This document shows, piece after piece, positions 37,585 to 45,571 of a DNA stretch of 57,718 bases (position 1 is its first letter; every line of letters begins with the position of its first letter). The DNA comes from Chroococcus sp. FPU101 (GTDB lineage: Bacteria; Cyanobacteriota; Cyanobacteriia; Cyanobacteriales; Microcystaceae). The stretch is taken from NCBI RefSeq assembly GCF_017312365.1, contig NZ_BLJI01000029.1:1-57718 (forward strand), in the 5' to 3' direction. The translations under genes and the position numbers were made by a program. The notes under the pieces are model-generated. The model saw only the letters and a program-made list of their open reading frames with translations, was not told the origin of the DNA and ran no database searches.

Positions 37585-38940
37585 CTAAGCATAAACCAAA
37601 CTCAGAAAAGCGACACATTCAACATGGGGAGTTTGTGGGAAAAAGTCAGCAGGTTGAACAAAGGTTAATTGGTATTTTCCCTCTTGACATAAATATTTTA
37701 GATCTCGTGCTAGAGTTGCTGCTTGACAACTCACATAAACAATACGAGACGGTTGTAAAGAGAGAAGTGCATCTAAAACAGTATGATCGCATCCTTTACG
37801 GGGAGGATCTAAAATAACAATATCAAACTGCTCTTGGATCTGGGGTAAAATCGTTTCGACAGTTCCCGCAAAAAAAGAAACATTATCGATTCCATTTAGT
37901 TTAGCGTTTTCTTTGGCTTGTTCGATTGCGCTTTTTTGCATTTCTATTCCCACTGCTTCTTTAGCATGTTGTGCCAAGGGTAGCGTAAATGTACCAATTC
38001 CACAGTACGCATCTAAAATCCGTTCAGAGCCATTTAAAGCTAATTTTTCTAAAATCACTCCTAAAAGTGCTTCGGCGGCTTCGGTATTAACTTGAAAGAA
38101 GGTATCAGGACGTAAATGATAGGTGAGTCCAGCAAAATTTTCTCTTAAATAGGGAAGACCTGCGATCGTATGGGTTTTATCTCCAAAAATAACATTCGTT
38201 TTCTTGGGATTGTAGTTTAAAGTGACACCGACCAAATTAGAATAACGTTGTAACCAGATGTCTGCTTGTTCTTCTATCCCCGATAATTGTGTATCAGTAG
38301 TAATAAGCGTTAATAAGATTTCTCGCGTTTTTCGTCCAATTCTTAACGCAAGATGTCGTAATTGTCCTTGATGGGTTGTTTCATTATAGATTGTCCATCC
38401 TCTGGCTTGAATATCTTGTTTAATCTCTGCTAAAAGTGGATTAAGATCAGGGTCTTGTACAGGACATTGATTCAGATTAACAATTTGATGACTCTGACGA
38501 CGATAATAACCTGTTTGGATATTACCATTGGTTGATTGTCCTAATGGATAGGTTGCTTTATTGCGATAACCGAGAGAAGATGTACCTGTGAGAATGGATG
38601 AAGTTTCGATGTCGCTAAACCCTCCAATTCGTTTGAGAGTTTCGATAACTTGATAGTGTTTAATTTGACTTTGATAGTGATCATCGATCTGATGCCACTG
38701 ACAGCCACCACATTTATCGGCTACGATACAACGGGGACGAATACGATAAGGGGAAGCTTTAATGATTTTTTGGATTTTTCCTTCTGCGTGGTGTCGTTTG
38801 AGATGAAGAATTCTTGCAGAAATATGATCGCCTATTACTGTATCAGGAACAAAGATCACTTGTCCATCAAATCTTCCTACCCCTTCACCCGTATGATTTA
38901 GATCGGTGATTTCTATGTCGACTAAACTACCTTGCTGCAT
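37585..38940 (-). CDS. RumA/RlmD-type 23S rRNA (uracil-5-)-methyltransferase
   Basis: SAM-dependent m5U methyltransferase. An N-terminal TRAM domain (1-60, VDIEITDLNHTGEGVGRFDG) is followed by the [4Fe-4S] Cys cluster CIVADKCGGCQW plus a later Cys (CPVQDPD). The Rossmann domain has ILDAYCGIGTFTLPLA, the catalytic region VILDPPRKGCD, and YVSCQAATLARDL with the nucleophilic Cys. Length 451 is usual. Uracil-5-methylation could target 23S rRNA at U1939 or U747, or tRNA; the exact site cannot be told. Its 3' end meets the hepT end. Confidence 0.9.
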   Translation of the reverse strand: MQQGSLVDIEITDLNHTGEGVGRFDGQVIFVPDTVIGDHISARILHLKRHHAEGKIQKIIKASPYRIRPRCIVADKCGGCQWHQIDDHYQSQIKHYQVIETLKRIGGFSDIETSSILTGTSSLGYRNKATYPLGQSTNGNIQTGYYRRQSHQIVNLNQCPVQDPDLNPLLAEIKQDIQARGWTIYNETTHQGQLRHLALRIGRKTREILLTLITTDTQLSGIEEQADIWLQRYSNLVGVTLNYNPKKTNVIFGDKTHTIAGLPYLRENFAGLTYHLRPDTFFQVNTEAAEALLGVILEKLALNGSERILDAYCGIGTFTLPLAQHAKEAVGIEMQKSAIEQAKENAKLNGIDNVSFFAGTVETILPQIQEQFDIVILDPPRKGCDHTVLDALLSLQPSRIVYVSCQAATLARDLKYLCQEGKYQLTFVQPADFFPQTPHVECVAFLSLVYA

Positions 38941-39012
38941 TACCTTACTCTGTATAGGTTTTCTCTTCTACTTTACTAGGGATCTTCAGATTACGATGAT
39001 GACCTATTCTAA

Positions 39013-39140
39013 TTAACCTGAGTTTTGGATAACGAGAGAGCTTACAGACTGAAGTAGGCAAGCTACAATTACAAAGTAGGCGGTCTTTGTAGAAATAGCG
39101 CAACCCTTTAGGGGCAATACTTAAGCAAAACTCAGGTTAA
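39013..39140. mobile_element. MITE-like element with 15-base terminal inverted repeats
   Basis: TTAACCTGAGTTTTG (39013-39027) is the exact reverse complement of CAAAACTCAGGTTAA (39126-39140). The 128-base interior has no reading frame. If the ends are CCTGAG/CTCAGG, the flanking TTAA on both sides could be a 4-base target duplication. The parent transposase is not in the window. Confidence 0.6.
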
Positions 39141-39204
39141 GTAAGCTCAGTATTAAAGCAAGCAAATAACAACATTTGTATTACTTCATAAAAGCTTGTT
39201 TCTT

Positions 39205-39624
39205 CTATGTCCAATCTTCAGTAGATAAACCTGCAATTTGTCCAAAATCTTTACTGTTTCGCGTTAATAAAACTGCTTTGTTTATCATTGCAATAGACGC
39301 AATTTTTAAATCCATTTTACCAAGTCGTGGATACATTTTTCTCAGACGTAGAAACTCTTGAGCAGCCTGCTGATCAAATTCAAGAATAGGGATTAAGCAG
39401 TAATTCGTGAGTTGTTGCTTAATTTGCTTATAAGCTTCAACCTCTTGTTCAATATTTTTGGCTCCTGCTATATAACTTAGCCATCCCCGCATTTGTTCCT
39501 CGTAACTAATAATGCTTGTCACTACTTGAGTAGAATTGACATTCGTCAATCTCTGAATCAATCGTTGAGTCTTGATTCCACCGCGCTCTAAAATACTAAG
39601 ATGATCAGTATCAAGGATATACAT
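39205..39624 (-). CDS. PIN-domain (VapC-type) RNase toxin
   Basis: A 139-residue PIN nuclease. Acidic active-site residues are visible: D5 and D7 in YILDTDHLS, E42/E43 in SYEEQMRG, D105 in GKMDLKIASIA and D126 in RNSKDFGQI. It is the second gene after a 267-residue protein whose tail looks like an antitoxin; the ATG follows that stop directly, so the pair is translationally coupled. VapC-type toxins cleave tRNA or rRNA; the target here is unknown. Confidence 0.88.
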   Translation of the reverse strand: MYILDTDHLSILERGGIKTQRLIQRLTNVNSTQVVTSIISYEEQMRGWLSYIAGAKNIEQEVEAYKQIKQQLTNYCLIPILEFDQQAAQEFLRLRKMYPRLGKMDLKIASIAMINKAVLLTRNSKDFGQIAGLSTEDWT

Positions 39625-40428
39625 TTATACATCCAATGACTCTGTAGAATGTGGCTGAGGTAAGTCACGATACTCGCGTCCTAACTGCATCGCTTCATCA
39701 TAAACTGTGTTATTTGCAAATGTTCCAGTGATTTGTTCCCACCAAGGCTTAGAAGATGAATCAATTTCTACTTTATTTTTAAGCTGTGTAGATTCAGTTT
39801 CTCGAGTTATTTCTTCCTTGTTGATATAATCTTCAATATTTAATATAATAAGACTACTATATGCTCTAAGCTGAGTGACCAGATTTGATGTTTTACGATT
39901 CTCAAAATATTCTGATACACTACGAGTAGAGACAGAAAAGGCATTTTTAGAGCCATCATAAATTCGCTTTAATTCTGAAATGGAGAAGAAAACAATAAAA
40001 ACATCAATAATCTCAGAGAGCAGCAGAAAACCTGAAACAATTCTTTCAAGATCTTTTTGATATTCACCTGTTTTGTCTTCGTTGATCAGATAGAGACTAA
40101 TAAATAAATAAGAATAAGCTGTTAAGTAACTGGTTATATGATCAATTATTATGATCAGATTAAGAGCATCAGGTAGATCCTTGGATTGCTTCCACAACTC
40201 AAACCAAGACTCTGTTAATCGATTGAAAATCAGATATCTTTCTTGATACGTTTTTGAGTTATCTTGAGCTTGTTCTAGCCGAAATTTGGTTTCATCAATA
40301 AGATTTTCAATTAAAATTTGATCGGCTCTAATGAGAATAGAATTAAGCTCCTGCTTTAGATTCTGTATATTCTCAAAGACAACTTGACTTAGAGTACTAT
40401 CAATTCCTTTGATCTGAATATTATTCAT
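39625..40428 (-). CDS. Large helical protein with an antitoxin-like C-terminal tail
   Basis: The last 40 residues (KPWWEQITGTFANNTVYDEAMQLGREYRDL) match the tail seen in small cyanobacterial antitoxins that pair with PIN toxins. Before it are about 225 residues of mostly helical sequence. It includes hydrophobic runs LNLIIIIDHITSYLTAYSYLF and FLLLSEIIDVFIVFFSI that may be buried helices or membrane segments. I do not recognise this N-terminal domain. The PIN toxin follows with no gap, so I infer an antitoxin or sensor-antitoxin fusion. An ordinary antitoxin of this group would be under 100 residues. Confidence 0.6.
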   Translation of the reverse strand: MNNIQIKGIDSTLSQVVFENIQNLKQELNSILIRADQILIENLIDETKFRLEQAQDNSKTYQERYLIFNRLTESWFELWKQSKDLPDALNLIIIIDHITSYLTAYSYLFISLYLINEDKTGEYQKDLERIVSGFLLLSEIIDVFIVFFSISELKRIYDGSKNAFSVSTRSVSEYFENRKTSNLVTQLRAYSSLIILNIEDYINKEEITRETESTQLKNKVEIDSSSKPWWEQITGTFANNTVYDEAMQLGREYRDLPQPHSTESLDV

Positions 40429-40511
40429 AACAGATTAATTTATACATATTATTAAATAAATTTTAATAACTGTAATATTTTTAAATAAAATTCTCACCGT
40501 AAAGAATATAG

Positions 40512-40861
40512 CTACTGATCAAGACTAACTGATTTTGTATGGATTCTGCGGAATAATATAAACGCTACTTTTAACAAACCGCGTAACTGTTCCCCAACTG
40601 TATAAGTTTGTCGTTCCGCTACAATTATTCTTGAGGGATTAAGTCTTGTGCCATATAGATGCCATGTAATCGACAAAAATCACCCATGTTATAAGTATAG
40701 ATGACTTGCTCTTGTTGTGTAGCCTAAATTAATTGTTTAAGAGCAGGAGAACGTAACTTATTAGCTTCGGAGGTAGTGAGAACATCAAAGTTCGCTTGTC
40801 TCAAAGCTTGTATTAACTCTTCTCTACTAGAATCTTCATCTAAATATCAACGGATGTTCAC
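40512..40861 (-). pseudogene. Decayed DUF5615 PIN-like toxin gene
   Basis: From a GTG at 40861 the frame reads VNIR, then TGA, then YLDEDSSREELIQALRQANF, DVLTTSEANKL, ending LKQLI and TAG. It resumes as ATQQEQVIYTYNMGDFCRLHG. After another shift comes RIIVAERQTYTVGEQLRGLLK. This order is the DUF5615 toxin of DUF433-DUF5615 pairs. At least two stops and one frameshift break it. Its start overlaps the end of the antitoxin relic by 4 bases, as in intact pairs. Confidence 0.8.
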
Positions 40862-41156
40862 AGTTGTTGATTTTTCCGATATTCAGCTACTACACGATCA
40901 TATTCAGCTTTTTCTTCAGCTAAATAAGTTTCTATTTCTTCTGTATTAGCATAATAATAGGCTAAAACTGCGTGTACTTCTGCGCTTAGTTAACCCATCG
41001 TATTCTTTTATGATTTCATAGGAGTGACAGTTTTTCTCTTGTGTGTAAGACAGCAATTTGTTGTACAGATAGCCTTCTATTTGCTATTGTAGGACGACCC
41101 CCACAAGTATCGGGGGTTTTGACGATTAATGTTCCAATATTGATCGTTGTTGTCAT
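40858..41156 (-). pseudogene. Decayed DUF433 antitoxin gene
   Basis: The frame starts MTTTINIGTLIVKTPDTCGG, continues RPTIANRRLSVQQIAVLH, and is then lost. In another register it resumes as LSAEVHAVLAYYYANTEEIE and ETYLAEEKAEYDRVVAEYRK. These are the two ends of a DUF433 antitoxin, with a frameshift and stops between. It begins two bases after the stop of the fibrillin gene. Confidence 0.8.
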
Positions 41157-41157
41157 T

Positions 41158-41748
41158 CTAAGATTTTTCCTTCGCTAAAATAAAGATATTGCCTTCATTT
41201 CCGCGACCAATGCGTAAATCTTGATCGAGATAAGTAATTTCTAACCAACCCTGTTGATCTCGGTTTTGTATACTAAAATCTACAGGAAGGAATTTTTTAC
41301 CACTTTCGATATCTTGAATCAGTTGACTGGGTGTACGATAACCGATGAGACGTTGTAACCCAATAATAGAACGCTCAAACTTGACATTAACACGACGATC
41401 GCTAACGGGTTCAAATTGTGCCGCAACACTGACTATTCCCTCTAAAAAAGGAACCCCAACAATTTCAGCAATATTATAAAGTTTAGCTTCATTCACTCTA
41501 ATACACTGGTAGATCTGACCCAATTGGAGTAAGGGAATATTATCTAAACCCAGAATCCCGCGACTGGTAGTATAGAGTAATCGCCAGTCTCCATCGAGTA
41601 AATCTATTGCCAGAACAGGGTTAGGAGTCGGGTTATGATCTTCGAGTTGTTCAACTGCGGTGAGAACTCGAACTTTATCTGCTTCAGATGAAAGTAAACC
41701 TCGGTTTCTTCCTGCAATGATTTCTAGTAATTTGGCTTTTTCTTTCAT
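41158..41748 (-). CDS. PAP/fibrillin family protein
   Basis: A 196-residue plastid-lipid-associated (fibrillin) domain protein. Features include NRGLLSSEADKVRVLTAVEQLED, the signature LLDGDWRLLYTTSRGILGLD, and the C-terminal LEITYLDQDLRIGRGNEGNIFIL. Members bind thylakoid or plastoglobule lipids in cyanobacteria and plastids and are tied to photoprotection. No signal peptide is seen. The gene is a single transcript unit. Confidence 0.92.
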   Translation of the reverse strand: MKEKAKLLEIIAGRNRGLLSSEADKVRVLTAVEQLEDHNPTPNPVLAIDLLDGDWRLLYTTSRGILGLDNIPLLQLGQIYQCIRVNEAKLYNIAEIVGVPFLEGIVSVAAQFEPVSDRRVNVKFERSIIGLQRLIGYRTPSQLIQDIESGKKFLPVDFSIQNRDQQGWLEITYLDQDLRIGRGNEGNIFILAKEKS

Positions 41749-41917
41749 GAGTCACCTTGATGAATAGCCTATCTAGTTCTATCATGCTCAATTTTGACCC
41801 TGAACAGGAAATTTTTTAAAGTTTCTTTTTTTTCTATCCCCCCGAAAACCGAGCGAGACTGATACACTCAAAAAGGGACAACCCAAATTAGACTAATTTT
41901 TAAAGTTATCTAACACA

Positions 41918-42166
41918 ATGCAAAATCCGTCTTTACGTCAAGAACCGCGTTACGAACCAGCGCGTGTCATTCCAGTAAATAAAGATTCCTCGATTATAGA
42001 ATGGTTAGAAAGAACTGGCCGTTTGATTCCACGAGAAAAAGAAGAACGCGAACTTATTCCAGAAGATGAACTAGAACTGTCTGAATTTATGGATAGTGAT
42101 GATACTTATGATATAGATATCGATGACGATGACGATGAAGTTGTCATTGATGAAGATGCTCTATAG
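41918..42166 (+). CDS. DUF3134 family small acidic protein
   Basis: An 82-residue protein: a conserved N-terminal half (NPSLRQEPRYEPARVIPVNK, SSIIEWLERTGRL) and an extremely acidic tail (DIDIDDDDDEVVIDED). This is the cyanobacterial DUF3134 family. The promoter probably lies in the preceding 170 bases. Function unknown. Confidence 0.87.
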   Translation: MQNPSLRQEPRYEPARVIPVNKDSSIIEWLERTGRLIPREKEERELIPEDELELSEFMDSDDTYDIDIDDDDDEVVIDEDAL

Positions 42167-42279
42167 AAAATAGTAATCGGTTATGTGTTCACTATTCACT
42201 ATATAACGATTCATTTGTGAAACCTATTTCGTGAGATCATCATCTAATAAGCTGCATAAAATTAGCGTGTGGGTAAGTT

Positions 42280-43347
42280 GTGGACTTCATCTCTTTTTCA
42301 GCAACCAGTCTTAAACAACCAACAGGTACAAGCTTATTAGTTCTTTTAACTGTACTGCTGTTGCTGTTGGCTATTGTTCTTTCTCCTTCTCTATTATTAC
42401 CACTTGGAGTTTGTGCTATTTTAAGTGGTATGGTAGGGTTTGGGGTGATTCCTTGGCTACGGCAACTCAAAGCAGGACAAGTTATCCGCGAAGATGGGCC
42501 CCAAAGTCACCTAAAAAAAGCAGGTACCCCCACGATGGGTGGTATTTTTTTTGTTCCTGTTGCGGTTTTAGTGGCTTTAATTTGGTCGAAATTTGATCCG
42601 CAAGTAGTGGCAGTTTCTTTACTGACTCTAGCTTATTTGGCAATAGGTGGAGTAGATGATTGGCAAATTTTACGCCAACAGTCGAATAAAGGAATCTCCC
42701 CCCGCATGAAGTTGATTTTACAGATAACTGGTGCAGTTTTATTCTGTATTTGGGCGTTATTCACCCAAGATAATAGTATTACCCAAATTCAATTACCTGC
42801 TGGGATCGTTCTTTCTTTAGGTTTATTATTCTGGGTCTTAGCTGGTTTTGTTTTAGTCGCTGAAAGTAATGCAACCAACCTTACTGATGGGGTGGATGGT
42901 CTGGCAGGTGGTACAATCGCGATCGCTTTGTTAGGATTAGGAATTATGGTGGCACCCACTGCACCGAATTTAACTCTATTCTGTGCTTGTTTAAGTGGGG
43001 GTTGTCTTGGTTTTGTTCTCCATAACCGCAACCCTGCTAAAGTATTTATGGGTGATACAGGATCTCTAGCGTTAGGTGGTGCGTTAGCTGCTGTGGGAAT
43101 TCTCGGTCAAAACTTATGGGGTTTATTTCTCGTCAGTGGGATCTTTTTTGTTGAATCTCTTTCCGTAATTGCCCAAGTCAGCTACTATAAAGCCACGAAA
43201 GACGAAAATGGTATAGGAAAGCGTTTATTGAAGATGGCACCGCTACACCATCATTTAGAATTAAGTGGCTGGGCGGAAACTCAGATCGTTGGTGTATTCT
43301 ATTTAATCAATACGGTATTAGCCATTTTAGGTATCGTTAGTCAATAA
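42280..43347 (+). CDS. mraY: Phospho-N-acetylmuramoyl-pentapeptide transferase
   Basis: MraY makes lipid I in peptidoglycan synthesis. About ten membrane helices are visible. Motifs include AGTPTMGGIFFVP, ATNLTDGVDGLAGG with catalytic Asp residues, VFMGDTGSLALGG and the cytoplasmic PLHHHLELSGWAETQIV. The start codon is GTG (42280). It is followed with no gap by ksgA. Confidence 0.96.
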   Translation: MDFISFSATSLKQPTGTSLLVLLTVLLLLLAIVLSPSLLLPLGVCAILSGMVGFGVIPWLRQLKAGQVIREDGPQSHLKKAGTPTMGGIFFVPVAVLVALIWSKFDPQVVAVSLLTLAYLAIGGVDDWQILRQQSNKGISPRMKLILQITGAVLFCIWALFTQDNSITQIQLPAGIVLSLGLLFWVLAGFVLVAESNATNLTDGVDGLAGGTIAIALLGLGIMVAPTAPNLTLFCACLSGGCLGFVLHNRNPAKVFMGDTGSLALGGALAAVGILGQNLWGLFLVSGIFFVESLSVIAQVSYYKATKDENGIGKRLLKMAPLHHHLELSGWAETQIVGVFYLINTVLAILGIVSQ

Positions 43348-44172
43348 ATGAAGACAAGACCCCGAAAACAATTCGGTCAACATTGGTTAAAAAGTGAAGA
43401 TGCTCTTAATCAGATTATAGAAGCGGCTGAACTTAAAGAGGGCGATCGTATTTTAGAAATTGGCCCCGGTACTGGTATTTTAACCCGTCAATTACTCCAG
43501 TCGGCGGGTGTTGTTGTCGCAGTAGAAATTGATCGAGATCTCTGTCCAAAATTAATAAAAACCTTCGGCAACCAAGAAAACTTTCTACTTCTAGAGGGTG
43601 ATATCCTTACTCTCGATCTCGACTCTCTACTAAATGCTTTCCCAAAATTTGCCCATCCGAATAAAGTCGTCGCCAGTATTCCCTACAATATTACTAGCCC
43701 AATCTTAGAAAAGTTACTCGGCACCGTCGGCAACCCCGCAGCAAACCCTTACCAGACAATCGTTTTATTGATCCAGAAAGAAGTCGCCGAACGACTCGCT
43801 GCAAAACCGTCCACTAAAGCATATAATAGTCTATCTGTCAAGACCCAATATTTAGCATCTTGTGAATGGATCACTGATGTTCCAGCAAAAGCTTTTTATC
43901 CACCGCCAAAAGTCGATTCAGCCGTCATTCGTCTTCGTCCCCAACCAACTCCACCCAATGTATCGAATCCCAAAAAGCTAGAAAATCTGATTAATTTGGG
44001 TTTCGCCAATCGCCGTAAAATGTTACGAAATAATTTAAAAGGAATCATCGACGGTGATCATCTGTCCCAAATACTGGAACAATTAGAAATAAATCCTCAA
44101 TGTCGGGCCGAAGAACTCAGTTTAGATCAATGGATCGCTCTCTCGTCAATTTTGATAGATCATGCAACATAG
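43348..44172 (+). CDS. rsmA: 16S rRNA (adenine-N6,N6)-dimethyltransferase
   Basis: KsgA/RsmA dimethylates two adjacent adenines near the 3' end of 16S rRNA. It shows RKQFGQHWLKSEDALNQII, the SAM site ILEIGPGTGILTRQLL, VVAVEIDRDL, and the catalytic SIPYNITSPI (a variant of NLPY). The start codon directly abuts the mraY stop, and the last 11 bases overlap ispE. Length 274 is usual. Confidence 0.96.
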   Translation: MKTRPRKQFGQHWLKSEDALNQIIEAAELKEGDRILEIGPGTGILTRQLLQSAGVVVAVEIDRDLCPKLIKTFGNQENFLLLEGDILTLDLDSLLNAFPKFAHPNKVVASIPYNITSPILEKLLGTVGNPAANPYQTIVLLIQKEVAERLAAKPSTKAYNSLSVKTQYLASCEWITDVPAKAFYPPPKVDSAVIRLRPQPTPPNVSNPKKLENLINLGFANRRKMLRNNLKGIIDGDHLSQILEQLEINPQCRAEELSLDQWIALSSILIDHAT

Positions 44173-45109
44173 TTATACCCTACTCGCCCCAGCAAAAATC
44201 AATCTATATTTAGAGATTATTGGCGATCGTCCCGATGGCTTTCATGAATTGGTGATGATTCTCCAAAGTATTAGTTTATGCGATCGTATAAAACTTCATC
44301 CCAACGGACGCGAACAATTTCGCATTTTTTGCCAACATGAACAAGTCCCCAGTGATCAAACCAACCTTGCCTATAAAGCGGCCCAATTAATGCGACAACA
44401 ATTCCCCCAACACTTTGCGAATTATGGTGGCGTTGATATTACCATTGAAAAAAATATTCCAGTGGCGGCGGGGTTAGCAGGTGGTTCGGCGAATGCTGCT
44501 GCGGTATTAGTAGGAATTGATCTAATCTGGAAATTGGGTTTAACTCACCATGAATTACAAACACTGGCGGCTCAATTAGGTTCAGATGTACCATTCTGTT
44601 TATCGGGAGGAACTGCGATCGCTACAGGACGCGGTGAGAAACTTGGTTCAATTCAACCTCTAGAAAATTTTTGGTTAGTCCTAGCCAAATATAATAACTT
44701 AGCGGTATCAACTGCATGGGCTTATCAAACCTATCGCCAACAGTTCTATGATACTTATACTCGCTCTCGTCAAGGAATTGACCAACGAACAAAACAGGTT
44801 CATTCGGGCCCCTTAGTGAGTGCGATCATCCATAAGGAGAATGCTAAAATCGGACAACTATTACACAATGATTTAGAAAAAGTTGTATTACCTGAATATC
44901 CTAATGTTGCACAATTACGGGAGACGATGCAGCGTATGGGAGGGTTAGGTACCATGATGTCGGGTTCCGGCCCTTCTGTTTTTACCTTGTGTGAATCTTT
45001 TGAACAAGCAAAACAAATTCAAAAAAGCGTCTTTGAAGCTATTCCAGATGCAAATTTAGGGATTTGGATCGCACAATTAGTTAATACAGGTATTTCTATT
45101 CAATCTTAA
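44162..45109 (+). CDS. ispE: 4-diphosphocytidyl-2-C-methyl-D-erythritol kinase
   Basis: GHMP kinase of the MEP isoprenoid pathway. Visible motifs are LLAPAKINLYLEIIGDRPDGFHEL, the ATP-binding PVAAGLAGGSANAAAVL and GTMMSGSGPSVFTL. Length 315. It overlaps rsmA by 11 bases, so it is translationally coupled with it. MraY, RsmA, IspE and the DUF3082 protein form a four-gene operon. Confidence 0.96.
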   Translation: MQHSYTLLAPAKINLYLEIIGDRPDGFHELVMILQSISLCDRIKLHPNGREQFRIFCQHEQVPSDQTNLAYKAAQLMRQQFPQHFANYGGVDITIEKNIPVAAGLAGGSANAAAVLVGIDLIWKLGLTHHELQTLAAQLGSDVPFCLSGGTAIATGRGEKLGSIQPLENFWLVLAKYNNLAVSTAWAYQTYRQQFYDTYTRSRQGIDQRTKQVHSGPLVSAIIHKENAKIGQLLHNDLEKVVLPEYPNVAQLRETMQRMGGLGTMMSGSGPSVFTLCESFEQAKQIQKSVFEAIPDANLGIWIAQLVNTGISIQS

Positions 45110-45120
45110 AGGTGATTATT

Positions 45121-45471
45121 ATGACTGAACCAACCTCATCAACCGAACCTAAAGTTACCCCTATCGAAAAAAAAGTTAAACCTGTTGAAGAAAACGAAAA
45201 AGTTACGCCTTTACGCTGTTTTACAGGGGCTGTCATCTCAGGTGGGTTAACTTTCTTTTTATACTATCTAACTTCTGCGATTATCACGACCTTTGCGACT
45301 AAACCCGTCACTGCCGATAGTCAACTCGCGTTTAGAATAGCAACAGCCGTTCGTACCTTAGTGATGGGACTTTCTTCCTTAGCAACCTTTATCTTTATCT
45401 TTGTTACTCTGGGTTTAATTTTACTGGGTATTCAATTACTGATCCAAGGGTCAAAGGAAAATACAGTCTAA
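45121..45471 (+). CDS. DUF3082 family membrane protein
   Basis: A cytoplasmic, Pro/Lys/Glu-rich N-terminus (about 40 residues) is followed by two membrane helices (GAVISGGLTFFLYYL and TFIFIFVTLGLILLGIQLL). This fits the cyanobacterial DUF3082 family. I choose ATG 45121 over the GTG at 45112. It ends the mraY-rsmA-ispE operon. Function unknown. Confidence 0.82.
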   Translation: MTEPTSSTEPKVTPIEKKVKPVEENEKVTPLRCFTGAVISGGLTFFLYYLTSAIITTFATKPVTADSQLAFRIATAVRTLVMGLSSLATFIFIFVTLGLILLGIQLLIQGSKENTV

Positions 45472-45521
45472 TTCCTATAACGGTAATGATCGGTATTAGA
45501 ATTCTTATCTAAAAAAAAGCC

Positions 45522-45556
45522 CAAAAAAAAGCTAGGTCACCTGAACCTAGCTTCTT
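45522..45556 (-). terminator. Intrinsic terminator of sigA (possibly bidirectional)
   Basis: AAGCTAGGT (45529-45537) and ACCTAGCTT (45545-45553) pair perfectly over 9 bases around a 7-base loop. On the minus strand TTTTTTTT follows, so it ends sigA transcription. On the plus strand a weaker CTTTAAT follows. Confidence 0.85.
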
Positions 45557-45571
45557 TAATATCTAATCCAA

